Translations under genes and position numbers: made by a program
Assembly: GCF_035712445.1 (NCBI RefSeq)
Contig: NZ_DASTAT010000100.1
Location: 1 to 64,000 of the forward strand
DNA: 64,000 nt
Direction of reading: 5' to 3'
DNA from: Oligoflexus sp.
GTDB lineage: Bacteria; Bdellovibrionota_B; Oligoflexia; Oligoflexales; Oligoflexaceae
Notes under the pieces: model-generated
Seen by the model: the letters and a program-made list of their open reading frames with translations, nothing else
What the model was told of the DNA's origin: nothing
The model's database searches: none
In this document: positions 9,131-19,000 of the stretch, piece by piece
How positions within the stretch are numbered: position 1 is the stretch's first letter
Layout of the letters: every line of letters starts with the position of its first letter

Positions 9131-9245
9131 AAAAAGAACTCCTTATTGGTGTGAATTTCCGCCTGACGATGCGATAGAAACATAAACGCTGGATCATTTC
9201 GAGTCTTTCTGTTTAATAAATTCTGCTGCATTAGAGGACTTGTCC

Positions 9246-9716
9246 ATGGCCAGAACGACTAAAAAACGCATACTCGTTGCGAGCGGTGTGAACCTGGATC
9301 TCCTGGGAAAGCGCGAGCCGGAAATTTACGGATCCACAACGCTGTCCACGATCGAAGATGAATTGCGCAAAATCAATCCGACGCTGGCCAAAGCCTTTGG
9401 TTTGGAAGCGGCCGAGCTGATCTTTTATCAGAGCAATCATGAAGGGCAGTTCCTCGAAAAATTATCCGAGGGATGGGATGGCGCTGTCATCAATCCCGGA
9501 GCCTGGACGCATACCTCGCTGGCCTTGGCCGATCGGCTGGCCGGTTTAAAACTTCCCTTTGCCGAAGTCCATCTGTCGAATATCGCCAAACGTGAGGCTT
9601 TTCGCCAACACTCGTACTCCGCCCCGCATGCTGTCGGTGTTTGCTTTGGCTTTGGTTCGGCGTCCTATACCGCAGGCCTCAGCGGACTCTATGCCTGGCT
9701 TGCCAAACAATCCTGA
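9246..9716 (+). CDS. aroQ: 3-dehydroquinate dehydratase, type II
   Basis: It converts 3-dehydroquinate to 3-dehydroshikimate in the shikimate pathway and normally forms a dodecamer. The 156-residue product carries the type II active-site set: GVNLDLLGKREPEIYG (residues 14-29, with Arg23 and catalytic Tyr28), YQSNHEG (61-67), NPGAWTHTS (83-91, with catalytic His89) and EVHLSN (107-112). The usual GPN is GVN here. I chose the ATG at 9246, 7 nt after AGAGGA, over an in-frame TTG at 9240. It belongs with aroC (57279-58388), which lies far away in the window. Confidence 0.93.
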   Translation: MARTTKKRILVASGVNLDLLGKREPEIYGSTTLSTIEDELRKINPTLAKAFGLEAAELIFYQSNHEGQFLEKLSEGWDGAVINPGAWTHTSLALADRLAGLKLPFAEVHLSNIAKREAFRQHSYSAPHAVGVCFGFGSASYTAGLSGLYAWLAKQS

Positions 9717-9837
9717 TGGTGGGTTTCTGTACACCCCTTCCGCGCCCTGGGTTCTTTTTCGCTCTTGACCAGGGCTCCACTCCACCTGCATTCTTGCCAC
9801 AAAGAATTTAAGCGCACACCTTCCCAAAGGGGGCCCG

Positions 9838-10674
9838 ATGAAACGTGCCGTTTTTAATCAAAAGGGCGGAGTCGGCAAAACGTCCATTACCTGTAATCTG
9901 GCGGCTGCCTTTGCCAAAGCTGGACGCAAAGTCCTGGTGGTGGATCTGGATTCCCAGGCCAATTCCTCGAAATATCTGCTCGGCTCGCGCATGGAACGCG
10001 TGAACACCACCGTGGCTGATTTTTTTAATTCCACGCTCAGTTTCCGGCTGTTTCAGGAATCGCTCATGGATACGATCTATGAAAGCGAGTATCCGAATCT
10101 TTACGTGATCCCTTCCAGCGAAGCCCTGAAAGAGCTGCAGCCGAAGCTCGAAGGTCGCTACAAGATTTTCAAGCTGGGCGAGGCCATCGATGTGGCGATC
10201 GAAAAGATGGGCTTCGATGACGTTTTCTTCGATACGCCGCCGTCCCTCAATTTTTACAGCATGAGTTCGCTGCTCGCCGCCGATCGCGTCCTGATCCCCT
10301 TTGACTGCGATGCCTTCAGCGAGGACGCCATTCACCAGGTGATGCAGGCTGTGCAGGAAGTGGCGAGCGATCACAGGCCCGAACTGCAGGTGGAAGGCAT
10401 CATCATCAATCACTATCAGTCGCAGGCCAAGGTTCCCAAGGCCGGCATCGACCGCCTGGAGCAGCATGGCTTCACGATCCTGAAGCCTTTTTTAAGTTCG
10501 TCCGTCGTGATGCGGGAAAGCCATAGCGCAGGTGTGCCCTTGCCTTTCTTCCGGCCAGGCCATAAATTGAGTCTGGAATTCTCAGGGCTCGCCGAGGCGC
10601 TGATCGGCCACGACAAACACGTGCGGCAGGTCAAGGCCAAGGGGCGCAGTCGCTCCTCGCAGCCGGAAGCATAA
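9838..10674 (+). CDS. ParA/Soj-family ATPase, orphan
   Basis: The 278-residue protein has the deviant Walker A motif KGGVGKTS at 9-16 with its signature lysine, a switch I-like VVDLDSQAN around residue 38 and DTPPSLN in Walker B position near residue 135. It therefore belongs to the ParA/MinD-like dimerising ATPases that position DNA or protein cargo. No parB gene or parS-like repeat is adjacent. The following gene, 9 nt downstream, is pgeF. A strong AAAGGGGG site precedes the ATG. Cargo is unknown; chromosome segregation is less likely without parB. Confidence 0.85.
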   Translation: MKRAVFNQKGGVGKTSITCNLAAAFAKAGRKVLVVDLDSQANSSKYLLGSRMERVNTTVADFFNSTLSFRLFQESLMDTIYESEYPNLYVIPSSEALKELQPKLEGRYKIFKLGEAIDVAIEKMGFDDVFFDTPPSLNFYSMSSLLAADRVLIPFDCDAFSEDAIHQVMQAVQEVASDHRPELQVEGIIINHYQSQAKVPKAGIDRLEQHGFTILKPFLSSSVVMRESHSAGVPLPFFRPGHKLSLEFSGLAEALIGHDKHVRQVKAKGRSRSSQPEA

Positions 10675-10683
10675 GGTCACGTT

Positions 10684-11388
10684 ATGAAAACTCTCGAATC
10701 CTGGATCAATCGCATGAGCTGGGCCGGCCCCGAGCATCAGCTGGCCCCTTGGGTTGAAGATGGCATCGCCCATGGATTCGAAGGACTGGGTTTTGATCTG
10801 CCTCCATCCGGCTATCATCTGAAGCAGGTGCATGGGCCCGCCCTGGTGGAAATTAAAAAGGGCGCGAATCCAGAGACGCTGGCGGAAGCGGATGGACTTT
10901 GGACGCGGGAACCGGGCCTTGTCATCGCCGTGAAAACTGCGGACTGTGTCCCGGTGCTCATTCAGCATCCGCGACTTGTGATGGCGATTCATGCCGGCTG
11001 GAAGGGGATGGCTCAGGATATTCTGGGCGCGGCCTGCGAGGTTTTGGATCAACAGGGCATTCCCATCGCGGATTGCAAGGTCGGCATTGGACCCTGCATC
11101 AGCCTCGATAGTTTTGAGGTGGGGCCCGAGGTCATAGATCAGTTCCGCCGCAGCGCCTATGGCCTGGATCAGGAAACGCTGGCCTGGTCTTCGAGCAAGG
11201 GCCTGGGGGATCGCTGGCATCTTGATCTTGGACTCATGGCGGCTTTGCGCTTGAAAAGGGCTGGATTTGAGCCCGAGCAGCTGAGTGTGATTCGCAGCTG
11301 CACGCGGAAAAATCCTATGGTCTGGCATTCCTTCAGGCGTGACGGGCAAAGGGCGGGGCGCAACTGGAGCTGGATTCGCCTCGCGTGA
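10684..11388 (+). CDS. pgeF: Polyphenol oxidase / purine nucleosidase family protein (YfiH/PgeF)
   Basis: Members are cytoplasmic zinc enzymes described as adenosine/purine nucleoside phosphorylases and as peptidoglycan-editing factors. The 234-residue product shows the family set QVHG (His50), TADCVPVL (Cys88), HAGWKG (His103) and GIGPCIS (Cys138), giving the metal ligands. Length is typical. It lies 9 nt after the ParA-like gene and probably shares its transcript; its stop abuts the stop of the converging gene. Confidence 0.9.
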   Translation: MKTLESWINRMSWAGPEHQLAPWVEDGIAHGFEGLGFDLPPSGYHLKQVHGPALVEIKKGANPETLAEADGLWTREPGLVIAVKTADCVPVLIQHPRLVMAIHAGWKGMAQDILGAACEVLDQQGIPIADCKVGIGPCISLDSFEVGPEVIDQFRRSAYGLDQETLAWSSSKGLGDRWHLDLGLMAALRLKRAGFEPEQLSVIRSCTRKNPMVWHSFRRDGQRAGRNWSWIRLA

Positions 11389-12063
11389 TCATTCTAGGGT
11401 CATGCGCAGACCGGCCAGGTTTATCCCGAACTGGGTGCTTTTTTTCGTCGAGTCGTCGGCATGATTTTTCCCGTTTTCCGCCGCCCACCACACACCGCCC
11501 ATGTACCAGGCATTTTTAGCAATGGGAATCACGATGGAACTGGAGACCTTGAAAAAGTTTCCGGTGACCTTGACGGTTTCCTCTTCGCCTGTGGTCGTAT
11601 TGAGTTCGGTGGATTCCGAGCGGTTGAAATCGAGGATGCCGACGTTCTCCAGAGTATAATCACCAGCGGGAACGCTCCAGGTGGCGAAGGCTCCGAAGAG
11701 ATCGGAGCTGAGTTCGCTTTTGGGATTTTTCACTTTACTGGCGTTCAGTCCAAGGTCAATGCCCAGTTCAAGATCATCACGCACCATATAGCTGATCGAA
11801 AGAAGAGCATTGGAATCCTGAAAAGGATAGAAATAAAGGTTCACCTTATCGACCGTGGCCCAGATCATGGAATCCACGAGGTCACCCGAGTTCAGCGTGG
11901 TGATTTCGCGCTTTGCGTCCTCATCGCTGTATTTGGTTTCGGATTGGGCCCATCTGAGGCCGCTGAATTGCAGGGAAAGGCTGGCGGCAACCGGTTCGCT
12001 TTCCGCGGCCATGCTCCCTGTGGCGAGTAGGGTGGACACGAAACAAACGCTAAAGTTCTTCAT
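11389..12063 (-). CDS. Secreted beta-rich protein, possible small outer-membrane barrel
   Basis: I recognise no family. The 224-residue product has a signal peptide cleaved around GSMA-AES (residue 19). The mature part alternates polar and hydrophobic residues (for example VNLYFYPF, LLSISYMV, LELGIDLGL, SSIVIPIA) and includes Asp/Asn/Thr-rich turns, as in an 8- to 10-strand outer-membrane barrel. The C-terminus (GLRMTLE) does not end in the usual aromatic residue, so a periplasmic protein is possible. It is convergent with pgeF and divergent from uup. Confidence 0.7.
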   Translation of the reverse strand: MKNFSVCFVSTLLATGSMAAESEPVAASLSLQFSGLRWAQSETKYSDEDAKREITTLNSGDLVDSMIWATVDKVNLYFYPFQDSNALLSISYMVRDDLELGIDLGLNASKVKNPKSELSSDLFGAFATWSVPAGDYTLENVGILDFNRSESTELNTTTGEEETVKVTGNFFKVSSSIVIPIAKNAWYMGGVWWAAENGKNHADDSTKKSTQFGINLAGLRMTLE

Positions 12064-12226
12064 GACTTGTCTCCTGGATCATGACACGTGGGGCCGGCAT
12101 GGCTGCTGCTATTATTCTAACAAACGCCGCATCAATTTGGCAGTATGCCCGCAAGTTGGCTTTTTTCCTGGTCGGCGTCTGTGCTAGAACTGCCATTCGG
12201 CGCGGTACGGAAGGAAGGAGTGTTTC

Positions 12227-14041
12227 ATGGGTGTTCTGATAGGCTGTCAAAACCTTGCGAAATCTATGAGTCATAAGGTTTTGTTTCAGGATCTGAACCT
12301 CGCGATTGAGGACGGGGAAAAGCTGGGCATCATCGGCCCCAATGGAGCCGGTAAATCCACGTTCCTGAAGATCCTGAAAGGGCTGGAAGTGCCTGACGCC
12401 GGAACCATTGCCGCGCGCAAAGGCCTGCGACTTGCGTTCATCAATCAGGAGCCGCAGTTTCCCACGCAGAAAACTTTGGAAGAGGTGCTGACGTCCGCCG
12501 GTGAACGGGAAGGACTTGATCATGACACCGCCATGATTGAAGCGCATAAGCTTTTGAGCAAGCTTGGTTTCCCCGATCCCATGCAGATGGTGGGAACCCT
12601 GTCCGGTGGCTGGCGCAAGCGTCTGGCCATAGCCGAAGCCTTGATCAGCAATCCCGACCTTGTGCTCTTTGATGAACCGACCAACCATTTGGATCTGCGC
12701 TCGGTCATCTGGCTGGAGGAGTTTCTGCGCCAGGCGAGTTTCGCCTGGGTGCTGGTCAGTCACGATCGTTATTTTCTGGATCGGACCGCCCGGCGCATTC
12801 TCGAAATCCACCCGGCCTATCCAGGTCGCTGGCATGTCGAGGAAGGCGGCTACTCGTCCTTCATCGAAAAAAAGGAAGCCTACCTTTACGATCTGCAGGT
12901 GAAAGAGGCCTCGCTCGCCAACAAGCTGCGGCGGGAAGAGGAATGGCTCGTGCGTCAGCCCAAAGCGCGGGGAACCAAGGCCCGCTATCGCGTTGATGAA
13001 GCGATGCGCATGAAGGGCGAGATGCAGGATCTGAAGCAAAGGCTCAGCACCAGCAGCGCGAACCTGGATTTTCAGGCCTCGGGCCGCAAGAGCAAGCAGC
13101 TTCTGCAGCTTAAGGGCATTACCAAGCGTTTCGGTGAACGCACTCTTTTTCAAAACCTGGATTTCGTTCTGTCGCCCGGCATGACGGTTGGAATTCTTGG
13201 AGACAACGGCACGGGGAAATCCACGCTCCTGAAAATCATGGGGGGTGTTGAAGAGCCCACCGAGGGTGCGGTTCAGGTCATTCAGAATCTGGAGATCGTT
13301 TATTTCGATCAGGCCAAGGAGCAGCTGCAGCCGGACTGGACTTTAAAGAGGGCCCTGTCGGAAGGTCATGAAGCCGTGATTTTCCGTGATCGTTCCGTGC
13401 ATGTGGCCTCCTGGGCTCGCCGTTTTCAGTTCAAGGCCGAGCAGCTCGACACGCCGGTGTCCTTTCTTTCCGGTGGCGAAAAAGCCCGCGTGATGATTTC
13501 CCGTCTGATGCAGCGCAAAGCCGATGTCTTGCTTTTGGATGAGCCGAACAACGACCTTGATATAGATACTCTCGAAATTCTGGAAGACAGCCTGGAGGAT
13601 TTCCCCGGCGCTGTGGTTCTCGTGTCGCATGATCGTTATCTTCTCGATCGCCTCTGCACGCATTTCCTTGGGCTTGGGCCAGGCGGAAAAATAACGGCTT
13701 TCGCGGATTATGCGCAGTGGGAGCGGAGTCTTCTGGACGAGGGCAAGGCCCAGAAAAAAGAAAAACAGGGCGCCGGGGCCGCGCCTGCAGCCAAGCCGAA
13801 ATCCACCAAAGCCGTGAAGCTTTCCTATAACGAACAGCGTGAGTATGAGAAAATGGAGGAATCCATTCTGCATGCGGAAGAGGAACTCTCTGCCGCCCAG
13901 GCGGCGGTCGAAGACCCTTCGATAGCCTCGCAGACGCAAAAGCTCATGGCTGCCAGCGACAGGCTGCAAAAAGCCCAGGAAAACGTCGATCGGCTTTATG
14001 CGCGCTGGACGGAACTGGAAACCAAGGTGCAGGGCGGTTGA
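12227..14041 (+). CDS. uup: ABC-F family ATPase, Uup type
   Basis: Soluble ABC-F proteins act on ribosomes or DNA-linked processes; they have no membrane domain. The 604-residue product has two ATPase cassettes. The first has GPNGAGKST at about 37 and LSGGWRKR near 125; the second has GDNGTGKST near 325 and LSGGEKAR near 413. An Arg/Lys-rich linker with RQPKARGTKARYR lies between them. The C-terminal Lys-rich coiled-coil tail (about 540-600) marks the Uup branch rather than EttA. GGAAGGAG precedes the ATG. The next gene starts one base after its stop, so the metal cluster may read through from here. Confidence 0.92.
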   Translation: MGVLIGCQNLAKSMSHKVLFQDLNLAIEDGEKLGIIGPNGAGKSTFLKILKGLEVPDAGTIAARKGLRLAFINQEPQFPTQKTLEEVLTSAGEREGLDHDTAMIEAHKLLSKLGFPDPMQMVGTLSGGWRKRLAIAEALISNPDLVLFDEPTNHLDLRSVIWLEEFLRQASFAWVLVSHDRYFLDRTARRILEIHPAYPGRWHVEEGGYSSFIEKKEAYLYDLQVKEASLANKLRREEEWLVRQPKARGTKARYRVDEAMRMKGEMQDLKQRLSTSSANLDFQASGRKSKQLLQLKGITKRFGERTLFQNLDFVLSPGMTVGILGDNGTGKSTLLKIMGGVEEPTEGAVQVIQNLEIVYFDQAKEQLQPDWTLKRALSEGHEAVIFRDRSVHVASWARRFQFKAEQLDTPVSFLSGGEKARVMISRLMQRKADVLLLDEPNNDLDIDTLEILEDSLEDFPGAVVLVSHDRYLLDRLCTHFLGLGPGGKITAFADYAQWERSLLDEGKAQKKEKQGAGAAPAAKPKSTKAVKLSYNEQREYEKMEESILHAEEELSAAQAAVEDPSIASQTQKLMAASDRLQKAQENVDRLYARWTELETKVQGG

Positions 14042-14042
14042 C

Positions 14043-14357
14043 TTGAAAAAGTGGGCTCTACTCATACTTCTGATCCTCGGTCTGAGCTGGATGACAAGTC
14101 TGGCTGAAGGGCTCATGTGCGATGCCGACGGTCATGACATGAGCGCACAGCTTCACGAGGAGTCCGCACCGAAAACAGATTCCCATGCCTGTCATGTCGG
14201 GTCCTGTCACTTCGGACACTGTTCCCACGTTTATGCCCGACTTGCGTCCACGTCCATCATGGAGCCGGATGGTCATGCCGGTCCCCATGTGACCCCGTAC
14301 TTCTTCATAACCATTTCTGCACCCGACTTTTCCTTGATGCGGCCGCCCCTCGCCTGA
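14043..14357 (+). CDS. CzcI-like small Cys/His-rich secreted protein
   Basis: This is best read from a TTG start one base after the uup stop, giving 104 residues. It has a signal-anchor MKKWALLILLILGLSW, then a mature part with HDMSAQLH, DSHACHVGSCHFGHCSH and a Pro/Arg end (SLMRPPLA). The order of signal peptide, Cys/His cluster and terminal RP motif resembles CzcI-type regulatory or accessory proteins that precede czcCBA operons. A longer in-frame ORF begins inside uup and is unlikely. The resemblance is by eye and the start is uncertain. Confidence 0.6.
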   Translation: MKKWALLILLILGLSWMTSLAEGLMCDADGHDMSAQLHEESAPKTDSHACHVGSCHFGHCSHVYARLASTSIMEPDGHAGPHVTPYFFITISAPDFSLMRPPLA

Positions 14358-14381
14358 CACGAATCCGTGATAGTATTTCCT

Positions 14382-14397
14382 AGCCTTTTTAAAGGCT
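14382..14397. repeat. Short perfect inverted repeat between the CzcI-like and CzcC-like genes
   Basis: AGCCTTT and AAAGGCT are separated by two T's. It lies 30 nt before the outer-membrane factor gene. Either strand can form a 7-bp stem. It may be an operator or a weak hairpin; no run of T's follows it on the plus strand. Confidence 0.4.
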
Positions 14398-14426
14398 GAA
14401 TCATTCCTTCAACTCGTGAGCCGAGT

Positions 14427-15647
14427 ATGAGACTTAACTTTCTCATGTCTGTCAGTATTTTTATGTCAGCACCGCTTCAGGCTGCTGAAACCTGCCGTTG
14501 GTCGCAATGGTCGGAGGTGGCGTCCTCCATTCTGCGTTCTGCGCCGGAGTGGGGATCTCTGGAGAAAAAGGCCGGTTTGAATCAATCGCAGCAGGAAGCC
14601 GCAGATTATGGTCCCGCGCCTCGCGCTGCGTTTCAGTATCTGGCGGGTGCGCCGCTGACCCGTGAAGGGGAAGCCGAGCTGCGTTATGAGTGGACCCTGG
14701 AACGTGGCGGCAAACGGGATGCTCGTCAAAAACTTGTGAGCGCGCAGCAGGCCCTATCGGAAGCCGCGATAGCCGGTCGCAAAGCCGAGCTTTTAAAGGA
14801 TCTCGCGGTGACAGCCGATCGTCTGCAGCAGATCGAACATGAAGATGAAATCCTGAAAGAAACGGTCAGCACCTATCGGGCTTTGATGCGGCAGCTCGCA
14901 TCGCAGGCGGCCCTTTCACCCGAGCAGGATGTGACGCTCGCTGTTTTTCGCCTGGCCCATGATGAAACGCTGATGAAGTCCGGTCAATTGGAGGTCGAAG
15001 CGGACGGCATTCGCAGTCAGCTTGCGCATCTGACCGCTTGCGAGGCAGTGACCCTTCCTAAATCCCGCAAGCAGGAGCGCACGAGCTGGCCTGAATTTCC
15101 GAATCAGATGCAGGATCTGAATTCGGCCTGGAAAAGACGGCAGGAAGCCCAAAAAGCTCAGCAGAAAGCGCTGCTGGATCAGGAGACGGCGCAAAGCATC
15201 GCGGATCTTTCGATCGGTCCTGTGGCGCGTCTGAGCCTGGAGGATGGGAGCAGCAAGCCGGCCTTTGGCGTCGCAGCAAGTCTACCGCTGGGGCGGACGC
15301 AGTCCCAGGCGACCTTGCAGGTGGCGCAGGCCACGTTCTCCCTCGCCGAAGTCGAAGCCACGATCGAACAGAAAAAGCGGGCTGCGGACTACGCCCGCTG
15401 GCTTGGACAGTACCGCAGTGCGGTGAAAGTCCTGAGGCAAGGTTTTGCTGAAACCGCGGTCCAGGATAAGCACGAGAAAATGGAAAAACTCTTCCTTGCG
15501 GGACGCGTGAATGCATCCCTCATCATCGAAGCCCACCGTCAGATGTATGAGCACGTCGTGTCCCGTCATCAGATGGAATGGAAGGCGCTGGAAGCCTACT
15601 GGAATCTTCGTTCCATGAACGGTCAGCTGCGGGAGGTGGACCTGTGA
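14427..15647 (+). CDS. czcC: Outer-membrane factor of a heavy-metal RND pump (TolC/CzcC-like)
   Basis: Forms the trimeric outer-membrane exit duct of a tripartite efflux pump. The 406-residue product has a signal peptide ending PLQA-AE (about 20) and two long Gln/Ala/Glu-rich helical stretches (about 85-200 and 290-400), the pattern of two TolC-type hairpin repeats. The motif-like ELRYEWTLERGGKRDAR matches the strand-helix start of CzcC proteins. Its stop overlaps the start of the adaptor gene (TGATG). Substrate is inferred from the HME-type pump downstream. Confidence 0.82.
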   Translation: MRLNFLMSVSIFMSAPLQAAETCRWSQWSEVASSILRSAPEWGSLEKKAGLNQSQQEAADYGPAPRAAFQYLAGAPLTREGEAELRYEWTLERGGKRDARQKLVSAQQALSEAAIAGRKAELLKDLAVTADRLQQIEHEDEILKETVSTYRALMRQLASQAALSPEQDVTLAVFRLAHDETLMKSGQLEVEADGIRSQLAHLTACEAVTLPKSRKQERTSWPEFPNQMQDLNSAWKRRQEAQKAQQKALLDQETAQSIADLSIGPVARLSLEDGSSKPAFGVAASLPLGRTQSQATLQVAQATFSLAEVEATIEQKKRAADYARWLGQYRSAVKVLRQGFAETAVQDKHEKMEKLFLAGRVNASLIIEAHRQMYEHVVSRHQMEWKALEAYWNLRSMNGQLREVDL

Positions 15648-16078
15648 TGCGTTTCTTTATGATCCTTCTTTTCGTGCATGCGCCTTCGCTTTGGGCCCAT
15701 GCCAGTGAAGGTAAAATGTCCCTGCACGTGGGACCGGATAAAGGTGTTTTGGAAGTGGATGAGGACAAGGGCTTTGTCCTGCGATCCAGTGCAGAGCGAA
15801 ATTTTTCCATTCAAAAAACCCTGCTCAAGGCGGGGCCATCGTGGACGGTTCCAGCCTCATCCCTCGTTCATTCGGGCATGGAAACCCAGGTGATTCGGCA
15901 AAGGGCAGGGCACTGGAAGTCGGTGGACGTGGATGTCGTGCGCAAGTCCGGAAACCGGATCGAGATTCGCAGCAAGGAGCTTCTGAATGGTGACCTGCTG
16001 GCCACGGCTGGACTTGGCTTTCTGAAGATCATTGAGCAGAGCGTCATGACTCCGCACACTGACTCCCATGATGATTGA
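15647..16078 (+). CDS. Very short RND adaptor-like periplasmic protein
   Basis: From the ATG overlapping the upstream stop, the product has 143 residues with a signal peptide ending SLWA-HA (about 17). The C-terminal part (VPASSLVHSG ... VVRKSGNRIEIRS ... LLNGDLLATAGLGFLK) reads like the beta-barrel and membrane-proximal domains of CzcB/CusB adaptors, whose family form is VPxxAL...GDRVEI.SGL..GD.VV..GAFLL. Normal adaptors are 350-500 residues and include a lipoyl domain and a coiled-coil hairpin, for which there is no room. No frame disruption with missing halves is visible nearby, so it seems genuinely short. Confidence 0.7.
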   Translation: MRFFMILLFVHAPSLWAHASEGKMSLHVGPDKGVLEVDEDKGFVLRSSAERNFSIQKTLLKAGPSWTVPASSLVHSGMETQVIRQRAGHWKSVDVDVVRKSGNRIEIRSKELLNGDLLATAGLGFLKIIEQSVMTPHTDSHDD

Positions 16079-16090
16079 AAAGGACGACTG

Positions 16091-19000
16091 ATGCTGAATC
16101 GCATTATACATTTTGCCGTTTTTCATAGGGTTTTAACGCTGTTTTTGACAGCCATCGTGGTAATCTCGGGCCTTGTTTTCGGCTTTCGCCTGCTGCCCAT
16201 AGATGCCGTGCCTGACATCACCAATAATCAGGTGCAGATCAATACGACCATCACCGGCCTCGCGCCCGAAGAAATTGAACGCAGTATCACCTTTCCGGTG
16301 GAATCCTCGATGCGGGGGCTGCCCCAGGTCGAAGGCGTGCGTTCGATCACACGCTTCGGCCTGTCCCAGATCACGGTGATTTTCGAGGACGGGGTCGACG
16401 TTTATCGAGCCCGGCAGATGGTGTCCGAGCGACTTCAGAATGTTCTGAGCGATCTGCCGACCGGCGCGGTCACCCGCCTGGGGCCGATTTCCACCGGCCT
16501 TGGGGAAATTTATCAGTACACCCTTGATTTCAAGACCATTGCCACCGATCCCGACGTCCGTTTTCAGCAGCTGATCCAGCTTCGCAGTTATCAGGACTGG
16601 ACCATCAAACCCCGGCTTTTGACAGTGAAGGGCGTGGCCGAGGTGAACACCACCGGCGGCTATGAAAAGCAGTATCAGGTGGAACCGGATCGGCAGAAAC
16701 TCCAGGCCTATGGCATTCACTTTTCCGATCTTAAAAGCGCCTTGGAAAGCGCCAACCGCAATGTCGGTGGGGGACAGATCCAGCAGACGGCGGAGCAGTT
16801 TTTGGTGCAGGGCATAGGCCTCTTCAAAAGCCCGGAGGACATTAAGCTCGTCCCTGTGAAGCAGCTCGAATCCCTCCGCATCGTCCGCCTCGGGGAAGTG
16901 GCCAGCGTCACCCTCGGTCGCGAGCAAAGGACGGGAGCCGCGACCATGAATGGAGAAGAGGTTGTGCTCGGCACGGTCATGATGCTGATGGGGGACAACA
17001 GCCGTTCGGTGGCCAAGGCCGTCGATGCCCGCATCGAAGAGATTCGGCGCACGCTGCCGCCTGACCTCGTCCTGACCACCGTTTACGATCGTTCGACCCT
17101 CGTCGATCATACGATCCAAACCGTGCAGCATAACCTGCTCTTCGGTGCGCTTTTGGTGACCCTCGTCCTCTTCGCCCTGCTCGGAAATATCCGCGCGGCC
17201 ATGATCACCGCTCTGACCATCCCCTTCACGCTCTGCGTCACCTTCCTCCTGATGCGCCCCCTCGGACTCTCGGGGAACCTTATGAGCCTTGGCGCCCTTG
17301 ACTTCGGCATGATCGTCGATGGAACGGTGATCGTGCTCGATAACTGCGTGCGCATGATTCAAAGTCGCGCGAAAAGCCTGGGCCGTGCTCTCAATTCCCA
17401 GGAAAAAAAGCAGGCGATTCATGATGCGACAGTCGAGATTCGTGCGGCCGCTGGTTTTGGTGAACTCATCATCGTTGTGGTCTTTCTTCCGATCTTCGCG
17501 CTGGTGGGTGTGGAAGGGAAGATGTTCAAGCCGATGGCCACGGCCTTCTCGATTGCCGTTCTCGGGGCGCTTCTTCTTTCCTTCACGGCCGTCCCGGCCC
17601 TGGCCAGCTTTGTCCTGAGCGGTGAAGGACGGGGTCGCGAACCCTGGCTCATGCGGATTCTGACCAGGATCTATGAACCGATTCTGCGTCTCTCCTTCCG
17701 CCTGCGTTTCGTCTTCATCAGCGTGGCGCTGCTGGCGATCGCCGGATCTCTCTTTCTCTTCACCCGCATGGGAGCCGTGTTTTTACCGCAGCTTGGAGAG
17801 GGGTCCTACGCCTTTCACATGATACGCCCGGTGAACATCAGTCTCGATCAGTCGATTGCCTTTCAAAAAACCGCCGAGCGCATTCTGCGGGATGTGCCGG
17901 AGGTTCAGCATGTTTTCTCGCGCATTGGAACCAGCGAAGTCGCCACCGATCCCATGGGGGTGAACGTGTCCGATACCTACATCATGCTGAAGGACCAGAG
18001 CAGCTGGCCTCTTCAACAGGGGACAAGGCATACCTTCGAATCCCTGGCTCAGGAGATCATCGAGACTTTGGAGCGCGAAGTCCCGGGGCAGAATTATCTC
18101 GCATCCCAGCCCATTCAGATGCGATTCAACGAATTGATGGAAGGAACCAGGGCCGATGTGGCGATCAAGGTCTTTGGCAATGACCTTGCGAAGAACCTTG
18201 ATATCGCCCGCGAGATTCAGGAACTCATCGAGGATATTCCCGGCGCCGGGGATGTGGAACTTGATCTGGCCGGCACCTCGCCGGTCCTTAAAATCGAGCC
18301 CAAGCCCGAGGCCCTGATCCGCTATGGAACCTCGGTCGCTGAAGTGTTTGAAACCGTGGCCGCGGCCCTGGGTGGCGAGGAAGCCGGGTTCATCCATCAG
18401 AACGAGCAGAAGGTTCCGATTTACATTCGACTCGGCGAGGCCGAGCGTTCCGATCTGGATGTGATTCGTTCGCTGCCGGTCGCCATCAGCAGCGGAGCCT
18501 CGACGCGACTCGATACTCTGGCCGACCTTGAATTCGCGGATACCTATGGTTCCATCAATCGGGAAAACGGCATGCGCCGGACCGCGGTCCTCGTGAACCT
18601 CCGCGGCCGCGATACGGAGAGTTTTGTGCAGGAGGCTCAGCAGAAAATCGCCGATTCCATTAAGCTGCCGGACAACAGCTTCATTGAATGGGGCGGTAAC
18701 TTTCAGAACCTGCAGGAGGCGCGGCTTCGTCTCCTCGTCCTGACTCCGCTCGCCCTCTGTCTCGTCTTCTTCATGGTCTATGCGGCCTTCGGCAATGTCT
18801 GGGAAACGCTGCTTATCTTTGTCGGCATTCCGCTGGCCTGGGTCGGCGGCATCCTGAATCTTTGGCTGAACGATCTGCCTTTTTCGATTTCCGCGGGCGT
18901 TGGTTTCATCGCGCTCTCGGGCATTGCCGTTCTGAATGGAGTCGTTCTGATCGGCTATTACAATAGTCATAAGGCCAAGGGTGAAAGCGGAGCGACCATG

